20,038 bases of DNA from Caryophanales bacterium UBA7476 (GCA_002477275.1 DLOU01000054.1:1-20038); one strand, 5' to 3'. Counted from the stretch's first letter, positions 7,904-15,811 are shown. The notes: generated by a model from the sequence alone, not told the origin. Program-made: numbers and translations.

Positions 7904-7912
7904 ATTATATCA
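7904..7912 (-). promoter_or_regulatory. Extended -10 promoter of hsdRM
   Basis: TGATATAAT on the minus strand, 29 bp before the hsdR ATG at 7874. A TTGACA-like hexamer is nearby but too close to act as its -35, so the element seems to rely on the extended -10. Confidence 0.65.
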
Positions 7913-7944
7913 TAGATTTGTCAATTTACACATGATTTTACGAG

Positions 7945-7970
7945 AAAAAAAGATGATTATTATCATCTTT
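7945..7970 (-). terminator. Terminator after the two small hypothetical genes
   Basis: AAAGATGAT and ATCATCTTT form a perfect 9-bp stem with a 4-nt loop. On the minus strand it runs into seven T residues. It isolates the small-gene operon from the hsdR promoter just downstream. Confidence 0.8.
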
Positions 7971-8053
7971 CAAGTCTTTAAAATATTCTTTATCACATTT
8001 ACTACAATAGTATATAGTTGTTCTATACTCTCTATTACTTCATCTTTATTTTT

Positions 8054-8368
8054 TTATTTCTTTTTTGTGAATTCAAACTTAGTATATGGATTATGTCCCC
8101 ATCTAGGGTGGCTATATAGTATTGATTCTACATTTACTATTTCTTTAAAACTAACAGTTTCTTCTACGACTTCATTATTTATAATTAACCATAGATTTAC
8201 TATATTTTCGTTTTCATCATCAAATGCATTTAAATACATTTCCTTAATACTTCCATCTTTAAAAAATATTTTAGACATCATTCCATTACATTTTTTTAAA
8301 TTATCATAAGATAATTCATATTCATTTTCTAATGTTCCATTAGACATATATTGAATTATTCTATTCAT
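8054..8368 (-). CDS. Hypothetical protein, possibly truncated by a nonsense change
   Basis: This 104-aa soluble protein is one I do not recognise. It is rich in acidic and aromatic residues, has no signal peptide or membrane segment, and ends near SHPRWGHNPYTKF followed by FTKKK and a TAA. Its ATG overlaps the stop of the upstream gene (ATATGAATAG), so the two are probably translationally coupled. The same frame stays open for 27 more codons after the TAA, to a TGA at 7970-7972, which sits right against the terminator hairpin. The extension looks like a natural C-terminal helix (isoleucine, valine and lysine rich). The TAA may therefore be a recent mutation in an A-rich run, or the last codons are simply non-coding. 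Function is unknown. Confidence 0.7.
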   Translation of the reverse strand: MNRIIQYMSNGTLENEYELSYDNLKKCNGMMSKIFFKDGSIKEMYLNAFDDENENIVNLWLIINNEVVEETVSFKEIVNVESILYSHPRWGHNPYTKFEFTKKK

Positions 8369-8591
8369 ATATAATTATTCTCCCTTCTACTTCTAAAAGA
8401 GTTTCATTATATACTCTAAAATTATTTATAAGTTCTTCTAAATTATCATATTTTCTCACATCATTTAAGTATGTAGGAGAATATATTTGTACATGATTAT
8501 CTACTATTTCAATTACATAATCTAAGCTGTAAAGTTTAAATGTAACTTTATTGTTTTTAGCTAATATACTTTTTAGCTTTTCAATATTCAT
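8361..8591 (-). CDS. Small hypothetical protein
   Basis: This 76-aa protein starts MNIEKLKSILAKNNKVTF and ends VEGRIIIYE. It has alternating hydrophobic stretches that suggest a small alpha/beta fold, and no cysteines, signal peptide or membrane helix. A GTGGTGG ribosome binding site precedes the ATG and an extended -10 (TGGTATAAT) lies 24 bp upstream at 8615-8623, so it begins a two-gene operon with the hypothetical gene at 8054-8368, which overlaps it by 8 bp. I do not recognise the family. The promoter, ribosome binding site and overlap argue that it is real. Confidence 0.7.
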   Translation of the reverse strand: MNIEKLKSILAKNNKVTFKLYSLDYVIEIVDNHVQIYSPTYLNDVRKYDNLEELINNFRVYNETLLEVEGRIIIYE

Positions 8592-8614
8592 AGGACCACC
8601 ACTCTTATAAAACT

Positions 8615-8623
8615 ATTATACCA
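8615..8623 (-). promoter_or_regulatory. Extended -10 promoter of the small-gene operon
   Basis: TGGTATAAT on the minus strand, 23 bp before the ATG at 8591; the -35 is not clear. It abuts the T-run of the kinase terminator. Confidence 0.6.
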
Positions 8624-8624
8624 T

Positions 8625-8648
8625 AAAAAAGTAATGATTACTCATTAC
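8625..8648 (-). terminator. Terminator of the histidine kinase gene
   Basis: On the minus strand GTAATGA and TCATTAC form a 7-bp stem with a 4-nt loop, followed by six T residues. The kinase stop codon overlaps the loop. Confidence 0.65.
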
Positions 8649-10752
8649 CTTTATTATCGTCTTCTCCACCAAATACATGAGGTTCAACATCTTTAAATCT
8701 ATCAACTGTTGGATCAAATTTTGGTGTTATATCAATTGCATTAGGAATTTCAATTTCTTGTATAGGTTTAGACATATCAGATAAAGCCACTTCTACTTCA
8801 TCTTTATGTATTCCAACAGATGTTGGTATTTCTTGAACTTGTGTACCACTGTCAAATACTATATCTAATTTTTCTTTAATTTGGTCTTTATTGAATGGTT
8901 TAGCAATATAATCAATAAATCCTTCACCCAAATACTTTTCTCTAGCTCCTGCAACTGCATCAGCAGTTAAAGCAATTGTTGGAATTTTAAAGTTAGGATT
9001 TTCTTTTAATTTAGCTATTGCTGTTTCTCCACTCATATTAGGCATCATTATATCCATTAATATTAAATCGTATTCATTTCCATTTACAACATGATCTAGA
9101 CATTCTTGTCCATCATAACATTCCTCTATTTCAAAATTAAAATCTTGCAAAGCTCTACGAGCTACTTTAATATTTAATTTATTATCATCAACTATTAATA
9201 TTTTTTTATTACCATAATTACTTGATGGATTTGCCTGTGAAGATGATATTGCTGTTGGTTGAGGTTCACTAGGTTGTTTTACTACATTATTGATATTATT
9301 GTTAGAATATAATCTAGTAGCTGTATCCATCATTTCTCTCTCCGTCATTGGTTTTGCAATTTTACTTATCTTTTGAGGTATTTGAACTACAAAGATTGAT
9401 CCCTTACCAAATTGTGATTGAACATTTATTTTTCCACCCATCATTTCAATTAACGCTTTGGTGATAGCAAGCCCTAAACCAGTTCCTTCTGTTGTTGTAT
9501 TTTTTTCTATATCTAATCTTTCAAACTTAGTAAATAGTTTATTTATATATTCAGCTTTAATTCCTCTTCCAGTATCTTGACAAGAAATAATTAAATTTGA
9601 AATATTTTTATTTGTATCATTAATACATTTAATATTTAAATTTATATCACCTTGTTCTGTATACTTTATAGCATTAGTAAGTAAATTATTAATTATTTCT
9701 TTAACTTTAGCTTTATCACCAATTAATTCATATGGGATATCTTCTGCCATATTTAAATGAAACATTACATTTTTTTCACCAATTCTAGTTTGTGTAATCT
9801 TACACATATCTGATATTTCTTTAACAAAATTATATGGTGATTCAACAATTTCCATTTTGTTTGCTTCTATTTTATTAATATCCAATATATTACCTACTAT
9901 TTCAAGTAATGTTTGACTAGCTGTCATTATATCGTGTGAATTTTCTACAACTTCAGGAGGACATTTATCTGCATAACTAATATTATCTTCAGATAATCCA
10001 ACTATTGCATTAAGTGGTGTTCTAATTTCATGTGACATAGAACTTAAAAAATCACTTTTCGCTCTATTTGCCCTTTCAGCTTGATCTTTAGCAAGCTCCA
10101 ATTGATTTACCATTTTTATATCAGGATTTTCTATCGTAAAATACATTATAATTACAATTAAAGAATATACATAACCAATTAAGAATAAAGATGGAAAGAA
10201 TACTCCTAAAATAATATCAATACCACCTAATAGCAATAAAGAATAAACAGGAGTAAATTTTTTACTAGAAATACTTTTTCTATATTTTAAACATATAACC
10301 AAATCAATAATTGCATAAACAAGACAAACAAAATATGTTAAATAAATTGCAGGCCCTATTGGCAATACTCCCATTCTATCAGTATCATAAGATATTGGTA
10401 AAATTAAAATAGCAACAAAACATAGAACATTAAGAATATTAAATCCTTTTTTAAAATTTTTATTAACATTACAAATATTCATTAAATAATTAACAAATAA
10501 GCTACTCCAAACCATGTAGTATGACGAAGTTAATTTTGAAACAAATTGATATAAAATATTGTCTAAACTAACTCCAGTAACATACCAAATACAAGTCGCA
10601 ACTTCTAAAAATAAACCAAATAAAGTTAAAAATAATATTTTTCCATATGTCTTAGTTTCAATATTTTCTACTCTTTTTTTAGAATAAAATATATAAGTTA
10701 ATATGGTAATAATTATAAATGAACTTGTTGAAAAATAAACACCTATTCCCAT
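8638..10752 (-). CDS. Membrane-bound hybrid sensor histidine kinase with C-terminal receiver domain
   Basis: This 704-aa two-component kinase has about seven hydrophobic segments in residues 1-207, forming the membrane sensor. A short coiled region leads to a HisKA domain with phospho-acceptor H241 (SHEIRTPLNAIVG) and an ATPase domain with N-box N360 (NLLTNAIKYT), DTGRG at 393-397 and GTGLGLAI at 423-430. A Ser/Asn/Pro-rich linker at about 480-513 precedes a receiver domain (D522/D523, phospho-acceptor D567, T596, K618). About 70 acidic residues follow the receiver with no recognisable domain. The ATG has a GGGGTGAG site and an extended -10 promoter at 10775-10783. It is transcribed alone; no response regulator or Hpt gene is adjacent, so the output partner must be elsewhere. 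The ligand is unknown. Confidence 0.93.
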   Translation of the reverse strand: MGIGVYFSTSSFIIITILTYIFYSKKRVENIETKTYGKILFLTLFGLFLEVATCIWYVTGVSLDNILYQFVSKLTSSYYMVWSSLFVNYLMNICNVNKNFKKGFNILNVLCFVAILILPISYDTDRMGVLPIGPAIYLTYFVCLVYAIIDLVICLKYRKSISSKKFTPVYSLLLLGGIDIILGVFFPSLFLIGYVYSLIVIIMYFTIENPDIKMVNQLELAKDQAERANRAKSDFLSSMSHEIRTPLNAIVGLSEDNISYADKCPPEVVENSHDIMTASQTLLEIVGNILDINKIEANKMEIVESPYNFVKEISDMCKITQTRIGEKNVMFHLNMAEDIPYELIGDKAKVKEIINNLLTNAIKYTEQGDINLNIKCINDTNKNISNLIISCQDTGRGIKAEYINKLFTKFERLDIEKNTTTEGTGLGLAITKALIEMMGGKINVQSQFGKGSIFVVQIPQKISKIAKPMTEREMMDTATRLYSNNNINNVVKQPSEPQPTAISSSQANPSSNYGNKKILIVDDNKLNIKVARRALQDFNFEIEECYDGQECLDHVVNGNEYDLILMDIMMPNMSGETAIAKLKENPNFKIPTIALTADAVAGAREKYLGEGFIDYIAKPFNKDQIKEKLDIVFDSGTQVQEIPTSVGIHKDEVEVALSDMSKPIQEIEIPNAIDITPKFDPTVDRFKDVEPHVFGGEDDNKGNE

Positions 10753-10774
10753 AATCTCACCCCGTACTATATCA

Positions 10775-10783
10775 ATTATATCA
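10775..10783 (-). promoter_or_regulatory. Extended -10 promoter of the histidine kinase gene
   Basis: TGATATAAT on the minus strand, 22 bp before the ATG at 10752. The upstream -35 is poor. Confidence 0.6.
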
Positions 10784-10822
10784 TATATTTATCAAAAACT
10801 AACAAAAATATTTACTTAAAAG

Positions 10823-10851
10823 AAAAAAAGCAAGTTCATTCTAACTTACTT
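10823..10851 (-). terminator. Terminator of the GNAT-rsgA-Nudix operon
   Basis: On the minus strand AAGTAAGTT and AACTTGCTT form a 9-bp stem with one wobble pair and a 6-nt loop, followed by a run of seven T residues, just after the Nudix stop codon. Confidence 0.8.
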
Positions 10852-10857
10852 ATTTTA

Positions 10858-11253
10858 TTATATGTTTGACAATTTATCCTTAATGTACTCATCTAATAAT
10901 TCAGAATCTTTATTTACCCACTTATAATCACAATGTTCATCACTTAATATAACATTAACATCTGATTTATTAACATTAATGATAAAATCAATTTCTAAAT
11001 CATGAATCAATTCATCATTTTTATTTTTAACTTCATCATAATAATGTGTAATAATTGGTTCAAACTCTGAATTAAAACCAATTTCCTCAAATAGTTCTCT
11101 TTTCAAACCTTCTTTTAAAGTTTCATCATTTTCTAGATGTCCTCCAGGAAATTCCCATGCTCCTGGATATAAATCATCATTTTCACTTCTTTTAACTACT
11201 AAAAATTCATCATTTGATTTCAAAATTCCAGTTAAAACAATTTTTGTATTCAT
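10858..11253 (-). CDS. Nudix hydrolase (MutT-like)
   Basis: This soluble pyrophosphohydrolase of about 131 aa would cleave a nucleoside diphosphate linked to another group. The full Nudix box is present at residues 38-60: it begins GHLE, has REL at 52-54, and ends FEEIGF, with the catalytic glutamates and arginine in place. The preceding strand (YPGAWEFPGG) is typical of the MutT/CTP-pyrophosphohydrolase subgroup, but the substrate cannot be read from the sequence. The frame is open further upstream, with ATGs at 11271 and 11265. I prefer the ATG at 11253 because the conserved fold begins at once there and a GAGG lies six bases before it. The gene follows rsgA directly (TAA next to the first ATG) and ends at a terminator, so it is last in the operon. 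Confidence 0.85.
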   Translation of the reverse strand: MNTKIVLTGILKSNDEFLVVKRSENDDLYPGAWEFPGGHLENDETLKEGLKRELFEEIGFNSEFEPIITHYYDEVKNKNDELIHDLEIDFIINVNKSDVNVILSDEHCDYKWVNKDSELLDEYIKDKLSNI

Positions 11254-11271
11254 GCAAAACCTCATTAACAT

Positions 11272-12375
11272 TTACCTTTTAAAACTAGTTTTTTTTTTAG
11301 AATCTGGATTAATTTCTTCTAAAATTTTATCATAATCTTTTTCGCCTAAAACATCTCCCATTATTCTTAAATAACTTTCATAACGATCAATATTAATTAG
11401 GCCACTTGCTACGGCTTGTTTAACTATGCAAGAATCATATGGTTCATTAAAATGAAGACAATCATTATATTTGCACTTATCTCTCCAATTTTCCAATTCA
11501 GGAAAATAATCTTGAATTTCATTTGGATTAAATGTCGAAACATCTAAACTTCTAATTCCTGGCGTATCTATAATAGATGAATTATCTTCCCAAACGTAAT
11601 ATTTTGAAGTTGTTGTAGTATGTCTACCTCGCTTACTTTTATCACTTACATGACTTGTTTTTATTTCATCATCACCCATTATTGCGTTTGTAAGTGAAGA
11701 TTTTCCAACTCCACTATTTCCAACAAAAATCGCTTGTTTGTTAATCAATTGCGCCTTCAACTCATCAATACCAATATTACTATATGTTGAGGTCTCAATT
11801 ACATCAATGCCAAGATTTCTATATGTTTCTAAAATTTCTTCGTCCTCTGATGTCTTTAAATCACATTTATTTAAACATATTATTGCTGGAATATTACTAT
11901 TCTGAAGAATCATAAGATATCGATCTATAAATTTAGGATGTAATGGAGGTTCTTTAGCTGCAACGACAATTACAGCCAAATCAACATTTGAAGCAATATT
12001 TTTTGTTGATCCAACATCATTTAATCTAGTACTATCTTTTTTAGTTCTAGATAATATTGAAGTTCTATTCAAAAGATGAGTAATCATATAAGTATCATTT
12101 ATCTTTTCAATATCTACTTTATCACCTGGGAAAACAGCTTGATTACAAACTAAATTAATATCTTTTCTTAATTTTGCCAATACTACTTCTCCATTATAAA
12201 GTATATATGCATCATCATACCTTACTTCGATTACAACGCCATAATTTTCACATTTATCAATTATAAAATTATCAATTGTTTCATTTTTCTTTCCAAAAGC
12301 TTTTTCTTTTGCTCTTTGCTTCTTTTCTAGGCTTTTTTTAGTTTTAAAACTATCATAAGCATTATAATGTGGCAT
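11272..12375 (-). CDS. rsgA: Ribosome small subunit-dependent GTPase A (RsgA/YjeQ)
   Basis: This 367-aa GTPase binds the 30S subunit and helps late assembly, checking the decoding centre. After a basic N-terminal tail (about residues 11-31, lysine rich) there is an OB-fold region (about 45-105). It has the circularly permuted GTPase order of this family: G4 NKCD at 169-172, then P-loop GNSGVGKSS at 219-227, RGRHTTTT at 249-256 and G3 DTPG at 270-273. A zinc-binding C-terminal domain has C301, C306, H308 and C316. All motifs are intact. The last 15 or so residues are lysine rich. It lies 15 bp after the acetyltransferase gene and abuts the Nudix gene, so the three form one operon. Start: ATG with an AGGAGGAA site just upstream. 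Confidence 0.96.
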   Translation of the reverse strand: MPHYNAYDSFKTKKSLEKKQRAKEKAFGKKNETIDNFIIDKCENYGVVIEVRYDDAYILYNGEVVLAKLRKDINLVCNQAVFPGDKVDIEKINDTYMITHLLNRTSILSRTKKDSTRLNDVGSTKNIASNVDLAVIVVAAKEPPLHPKFIDRYLMILQNSNIPAIICLNKCDLKTSEDEEILETYRNLGIDVIETSTYSNIGIDELKAQLINKQAIFVGNSGVGKSSLTNAIMGDDEIKTSHVSDKSKRGRHTTTTSKYYVWEDNSSIIDTPGIRSLDVSTFNPNEIQDYFPELENWRDKCKYNDCLHFNEPYDSCIVKQAVASGLINIDRYESYLRIMGDVLGEKDYDKILEEINPDSKKKTSFKR

Positions 12376-12390
12376 AATATTCCTCCTTTA

Positions 12391-12828
12391 TTATATTAAC
12401 TTCTTTTCTAATTCAACTTTGTAATTGCTAAAACCTGTTGAACTCAAAAAATGTAATGTATCTTTTTGAAAATCAGGAGTACAAACACTCACATACTCAC
12501 AGTTTCTTTCTTTAGATATTTGTTCAAATCTTTTTAATAGCATTTCATAATTTGATGGATTATTATAGATTGTGTATTTAACTTTTGCTACTTTTGAACT
12601 CAAATCATCAATAAATTCAATTTCACCAACCATAAATCCAATAATACTATCATTTTCTATTCCAACTAAAGAAATAGATTCTTTTTTTAAAATTATTTTT
12701 TTTACTAATTCTAAATATTTAGAATTATCACTAAGTTTATAAAAATCTAAATACTCTTTTAAATCAGAATTTAAAACATAATTATCAAAATTATCCATAT
12801 CAATTTCACTGAATTGTAATATTTCCAT
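12391..12828 (-). CDS. GNAT-like N-acetyltransferase
   Basis: This 145-aa protein has the layout of a GCN5-related acetyltransferase: an N-terminal variable part, a strand pair around GIENDSIIGFMVGEI (about residues 56-70), and a C-terminal HFLSSTGFSNYKVELEKKL segment that resembles the closing helix and strand of GNAT folds. The usual acetyl-CoA Q/RxxGxG/A loop is not clear, so activity and substrate are uncertain. The frame is open to an ATG at 12840, but the ATG at 12828 has GAGGG five bases upstream while the earlier one has no such site. An extended -10 promoter (TGATATAAT at 12861-12869) starts this operon, which continues into rsgA and the Nudix gene. Confidence 0.72.
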   Translation of the reverse strand: MEILQFSEIDMDNFDNYVLNSDLKEYLDFYKLSDNSKYLELVKKIILKKESISLVGIENDSIIGFMVGEIEFIDDLSSKVAKVKYTIYNNPSNYEMLLKRFEQISKERNCEYVSVCTPDFQKDTLHFLSSTGFSNYKVELEKKLI

Positions 12829-12860
12829 ATTTTCCCTCATTTCAAATAACTGTTAACAAT

Positions 12861-12869
12861 ATTATATCA
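12861..12869 (-). promoter_or_regulatory. Extended -10 promoter of the GNAT-rsgA-Nudix operon
   Basis: TGATATAAT on the minus strand, 32 bp before the preferred ATG at 12828. It directly follows the stop of the radical SAM operon; no terminator hairpin lies between, so read-through from the upstream operon is possible. Confidence 0.6.
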
Positions 12870-13772
12870 CTATTTTTTTAATTTTAATACTTTTGATACA
12901 AATTCTTCATTATTGTTATTACATAACTCTTGAGCTAAACATAAATTTCCATCATTATCTATAGATTCATTTAATAAAATTTTTCCATTTTCTAATTTTC
13001 CTATTTCTAACCCTGGTTTTGCCAAAAATAAACAAGAATATACATTGTTATCTGGAGTCACAACTACCATATCTGTACCAGCAGGACAATTAAAATGACA
13101 ACTACTACTGTTATTATTTTTTCCAAATAATCCTGATCTATCTATTACTAGCTGTTCTTTTGGATATTTTTTTCTCACAGCTAATAGTTGATCAAAGAAA
13201 TTAGATATTTGTTCTGCATTCAATAAATTTGATGAATCCATATTTTTAGCATTTCCTTGATTAAGAAAATTAGTGAATTCTATACCATAAGCTCCTAACT
13301 CAACAGCCTTTTCGCACATTCTATCAATCATATTATAATTATCAGTACTAATTGTTACTAATAGTTTAAATTTCATGCCCTTTTCTTTTAAGTATTCAAT
13401 ATTTTTTTCCAACATTGCATTATTAATTTTTGATATTTTATCTTGAATACCAAAATGGTATGACATTTCAACAATTTCTATTCCACGTTCTTTCAAATAA
13501 TCTAATATATCTGGATTTCTATATATTTCAAAACCATTAGTCAACATCCAATTTTGATTTACAATTTTGTATGAATCAAAATATTCTTTGTTAACCAAAA
13601 CCTCTGCTCCATTTATATAGACTTCATAAGTTTCTGCTAATTTAGTTGCTATTTCTTTTAGCTCTGAAGGTGTTCTATCACCTTCATAACTTATATAACA
13701 ATGCTCACATTTTTTAATATTACAACTTGAACAAGCCATTAAAATAACTTCTTTTCCTTTATATTCAACCAT
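12870..13772 (-). CDS. Radical SAM protein with SPASM-like C-terminus and variant CX4CX2C cluster motif
   Basis: This 300-aa enzyme probably does radical chemistry on a peptide or amino-acid-derived substrate. The N-terminal motif has C14, C17, C22 and C25, followed by an aromatic residue (CEHCY). The last three cysteines are spaced CX4CX2C rather than the usual CX3CX2C. The GAE at about 55-57 stands where GGE normally binds SAM. The C-terminal part has C225, C229, C247, C278 and C284 with the AGTDMVVVTPDNNVYSC strand typical of SPASM-type auxiliary Fe-S domains. The frame is open to 13826, but ATG 13772 has GGAGGG six bases upstream and lies one base after the preceding stop codon. It is last in the seven-gene operon. 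Possible roles are modifying the operon's product or a RiPP precursor; no precursor ORF is visible. Confidence 0.85.
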   Translation of the reverse strand: MVEYKGKEVILMACSSCNIKKCEHCYISYEGDRTPSELKEIATKLAETYEVYINGAEVLVNKEYFDSYKIVNQNWMLTNGFEIYRNPDILDYLKERGIEIVEMSYHFGIQDKISKINNAMLEKNIEYLKEKGMKFKLLVTISTDNYNMIDRMCEKAVELGAYGIEFTNFLNQGNAKNMDSSNLLNAEQISNFFDQLLAVRKKYPKEQLVIDRSGLFGKNNNSSSCHFNCPAGTDMVVVTPDNNVYSCLFLAKPGLEIGKLENGKILLNESIDNDGNLCLAQELCNNNNEEFVSKVLKLKK

Positions 13773-13773
13773 A

Positions 13774-14850
13774 CTATTCCCTCCATAATAGTTTCTCAAT
13801 AGGTGAAGGAATATCAATTCCATCATCTAAATCATAATAATCGACAGTTTTGCCATCCCTAGAAAATGTAATACACTTTCCTTCTCTTTTTATTATATTT
13901 TCTCTTCTAACTTTACCAATTGTAGTATCCATTACAAACCTTGTTGAATTAATCCAAGATGGTGTATTCCAATTCACCTCATCCATTATTTTTTCAATTC
14001 TATCTACCGAAATTCTATTTACAGCTCCGTATGAAATTGGATCAGGTATAAATATTGATAATGGTCTAATATTAAGTTCATCCATTTTTATTAATAATTT
14101 TATCAGAACCTTAGAATTATCATTAATACCTCGTAATAAAGGAAATTGAGAATACATTCTTATTCCTGCTTTTCTAATATCATTTATCTTTTCCTCAACT
14201 ACTTCATCAATTTCATAAGGATGATTTATATGAAACACAAGTCGAACATTATGCTTGCTTAATAATTCTATCATCTCATTTGTAAAAATAGATGGTTCAT
14301 ATACTATTGCTCGTGTATGTATTCTAATATTCCATTGTTTTAATTCATCTAGGGCATATTTCATATTTTCAAAGCCAATACTTAATGGATCTCCACCAGA
14401 AAATATTACTTCTCTTATATTGGGTTGAGATTGTAGATACTTCTTCAAAGTTAATATCTTGTTTTTTATTGTTTCTTTTAAATTGCTTTGTTGAAATTTA
14501 GATAAATTATAAGTTCTAAAACAATATTGACAATGAGCAAAACAAACATCAGTTATAATGAAAACTAAACGGTTTTCATATTTCTGAATTATATAATCGC
14601 AATTTTCAACTGGATTATGTTTATCTTCTTCAACATAATCTCTTGTTTCAACACTTGTTTTTAATTCTATTTTATCTTTTACTGGAATTACTGATCTATA
14701 TAGTGGTCCACCTTTTCCAATAGTATCTATTTCTTCAATTAATTTTTTCATATAAAAGTTGGATATTTTAATTGGTAGCAAATTATCTTTTTCTACTAAT
14801 TGTTGATATCTGTTTTGTAATTCTCTATCAATAATTTTTTCATCTATCAT
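13774..14850 (-). CDS. KamA-family radical SAM/PLP enzyme (2,3-aminomutase-like)
   Basis: This 358-aa protein resembles lysine 2,3-aminomutase. C103, C107 and C110 (CFAHCQYCFR) bind the 4Fe-4S cluster, GGDPL is at 152-156, and YSQFPLLRGIND is at about 233-244. Near the C-terminus MDTTIGK (307-313) takes the place of the family's DAPGGGGK segment; K313 is the likely PLP lysine, two residues closer to the Asp than usual. The usual YQCD substrate region reads FIPDPISYGAVNR (268-280). These changes suggest a substrate other than lysine, for example arginine, ornithine or a product of the operon. The frame opens at a TTG at 14856, but ATG 14850 is better placed after AAGGTGA. It overlaps the ATP-grasp gene by 11 bp. 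Confidence 0.86.
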   Translation of the reverse strand: MIDEKIIDRELQNRYQQLVEKDNLLPIKISNFYMKKLIEEIDTIGKGGPLYRSVIPVKDKIELKTSVETRDYVEEDKHNPVENCDYIIQKYENRLVFIITDVCFAHCQYCFRTYNLSKFQQSNLKETIKNKILTLKKYLQSQPNIREVIFSGGDPLSIGFENMKYALDELKQWNIRIHTRAIVYEPSIFTNEMIELLSKHNVRLVFHINHPYEIDEVVEEKINDIRKAGIRMYSQFPLLRGINDNSKVLIKLLIKMDELNIRPLSIFIPDPISYGAVNRISVDRIEKIMDEVNWNTPSWINSTRFVMDTTIGKVRRENIIKREGKCITFSRDGKTVDYYDLDDGIDIPSPIEKLLWRE

Positions 14851-15811
14851 TATCAATCACCTTATATCCTATTGAATTTTTCTTACTATTAGTTTTTAAA
14901 GCCTCTTCTACAATATAATTAATAATATCATCAAATGAGTATCCATCAGTTTTAGCACATGTAATAAATTCACCAGTAGGATGAAAGCTTACTTGAGAAT
15001 TAACTTCTATCAAATAATACTTATCATCTTTTTTTCTAAAGTCTATCTTTGCATATCCTTTAATATCTAATTTTTTAGCAATAGTTAAAACAATATTTTT
15101 TAAAGATTCAAATTCACCATTTGTTGGTTGTATATCAACAGTATCATCTTTAACAGTTTTCATTTCATAATCATAAAATTCAGAATCACAATTAACTATG
15201 CATGGGCCTAATGCTCCAATACCTTCAACATAAATCATACTAAGATCTTGACCTTCTATATATTCTTCGACTAATACATTTCTGTCATATTTTTCAAGTA
15301 AAAATAATACTTGTTTTTTTAATTCATCATATGAATTTACTATTGATTTTTCGTCCATTCCCATACTTGAACCTTCAGAATTTAATTTAACAATTACTGG
15401 AAATTGAATATCTTTTAACAGTTCAATATCACTATTTTCACAAACACTATATCCTTTTGGGCAATCAATATAATCCTTTAAAAGGTTTTTTACTAAAAAT
15501 TTATTATGACACATTAATAAATTTGTACTGTCAGGGCCTGAATAATTATATTTAAATTGCTCTAATATAGCTCCATATACTGATTCTCTAGCAGGACCAT
15601 TATAACCTTCGCATATATTAAAAACTAAATCTGGATTGTATTGTTTTAATTCATCAATCCACTTAAAATCCTTATCAGCCTCAATTTTTTTTACATCATA
15701 TTTTTTTGATAAAACATTATAAATACTTTCAATAGTTAATTCAGAATCAAATTCTGTTTCATATTCAAATTGATGTCTATTTAAATTAAATAACATAGCG
15801 ATTTTTTTCAT
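14840..15811 (-). CDS. D-alanine--D-alanine ligase-like ATP-grasp enzyme
   Basis: This 323-aa ATP-dependent carboxylate-amine ligase would join a carboxylate to an amine through an acyl phosphate. The N-terminal domain has NICEGYNGPARESVYG (65-80), comparable to the substrate-binding part of D-Ala-D-Ala ligases. ATP-grasp features follow: K142 with the EGSSMG loop (146-151), the VEEYIEGQDLS linker (181-191), and metal ligands D257, E269 and N271 (IEVNSQVSFHPTGEF). A housekeeping ddl is usually found with cell-wall genes, so its place in this operon suggests a peptide or amide bond in another product. Its ATG overlaps the preceding stop by 4 bp (ATGA) and its 3' end overlaps the KamA-like gene. 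Confidence 0.86.
   Translation of the reverse strand: MKKIAMLFNLNRHQFEYETEFDSELTIESIYNVLSKKYDVKKIEADKDFKWIDELKQYNPDLVFNICEGYNGPARESVYGAILEQFKYNYSGPDSTNLLMCHNKFLVKNLLKDYIDCPKGYSVCENSDIELLKDIQFPVIVKLNSEGSSMGMDEKSIVNSYDELKKQVLFLLEKYDRNVLVEEYIEGQDLSMIYVEGIGALGPCIVNCDSEFYDYEMKTVKDDTVDIQPTNGEFESLKNIVLTIAKKLDIKGYAKIDFRKKDDKYYLIEVNSQVSFHPTGEFITCAKTDGYSFDDIINYIVEEALKTNSKKNSIGYKVIDNDR

Noticed and set aside
7932..8309. Plus-strand 125-aa open frame rich in Phe, Ile and Ser
   Set aside because: It is antisense to the two-gene hypothetical operon, which has a promoter, ribosome binding sites and coupling. Its composition is what the reverse of Lys/Glu/Asn-rich coding gives, and it has no ribosome binding site.
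13850..14149. Plus-strand 99-aa hydrophobic frame opposite the KamA-like gene
   Set aside because: Antisense shadow of a conserved radical SAM gene; the hydrophobic look comes from complementing A/T-rich codons.
13774..14850. Naming as lysine 2,3-aminomutase (kamA)
   Set aside because: Family is clear, but the Asp/PLP-lysine segment and substrate region differ from those of lysine 2,3-aminomutase.
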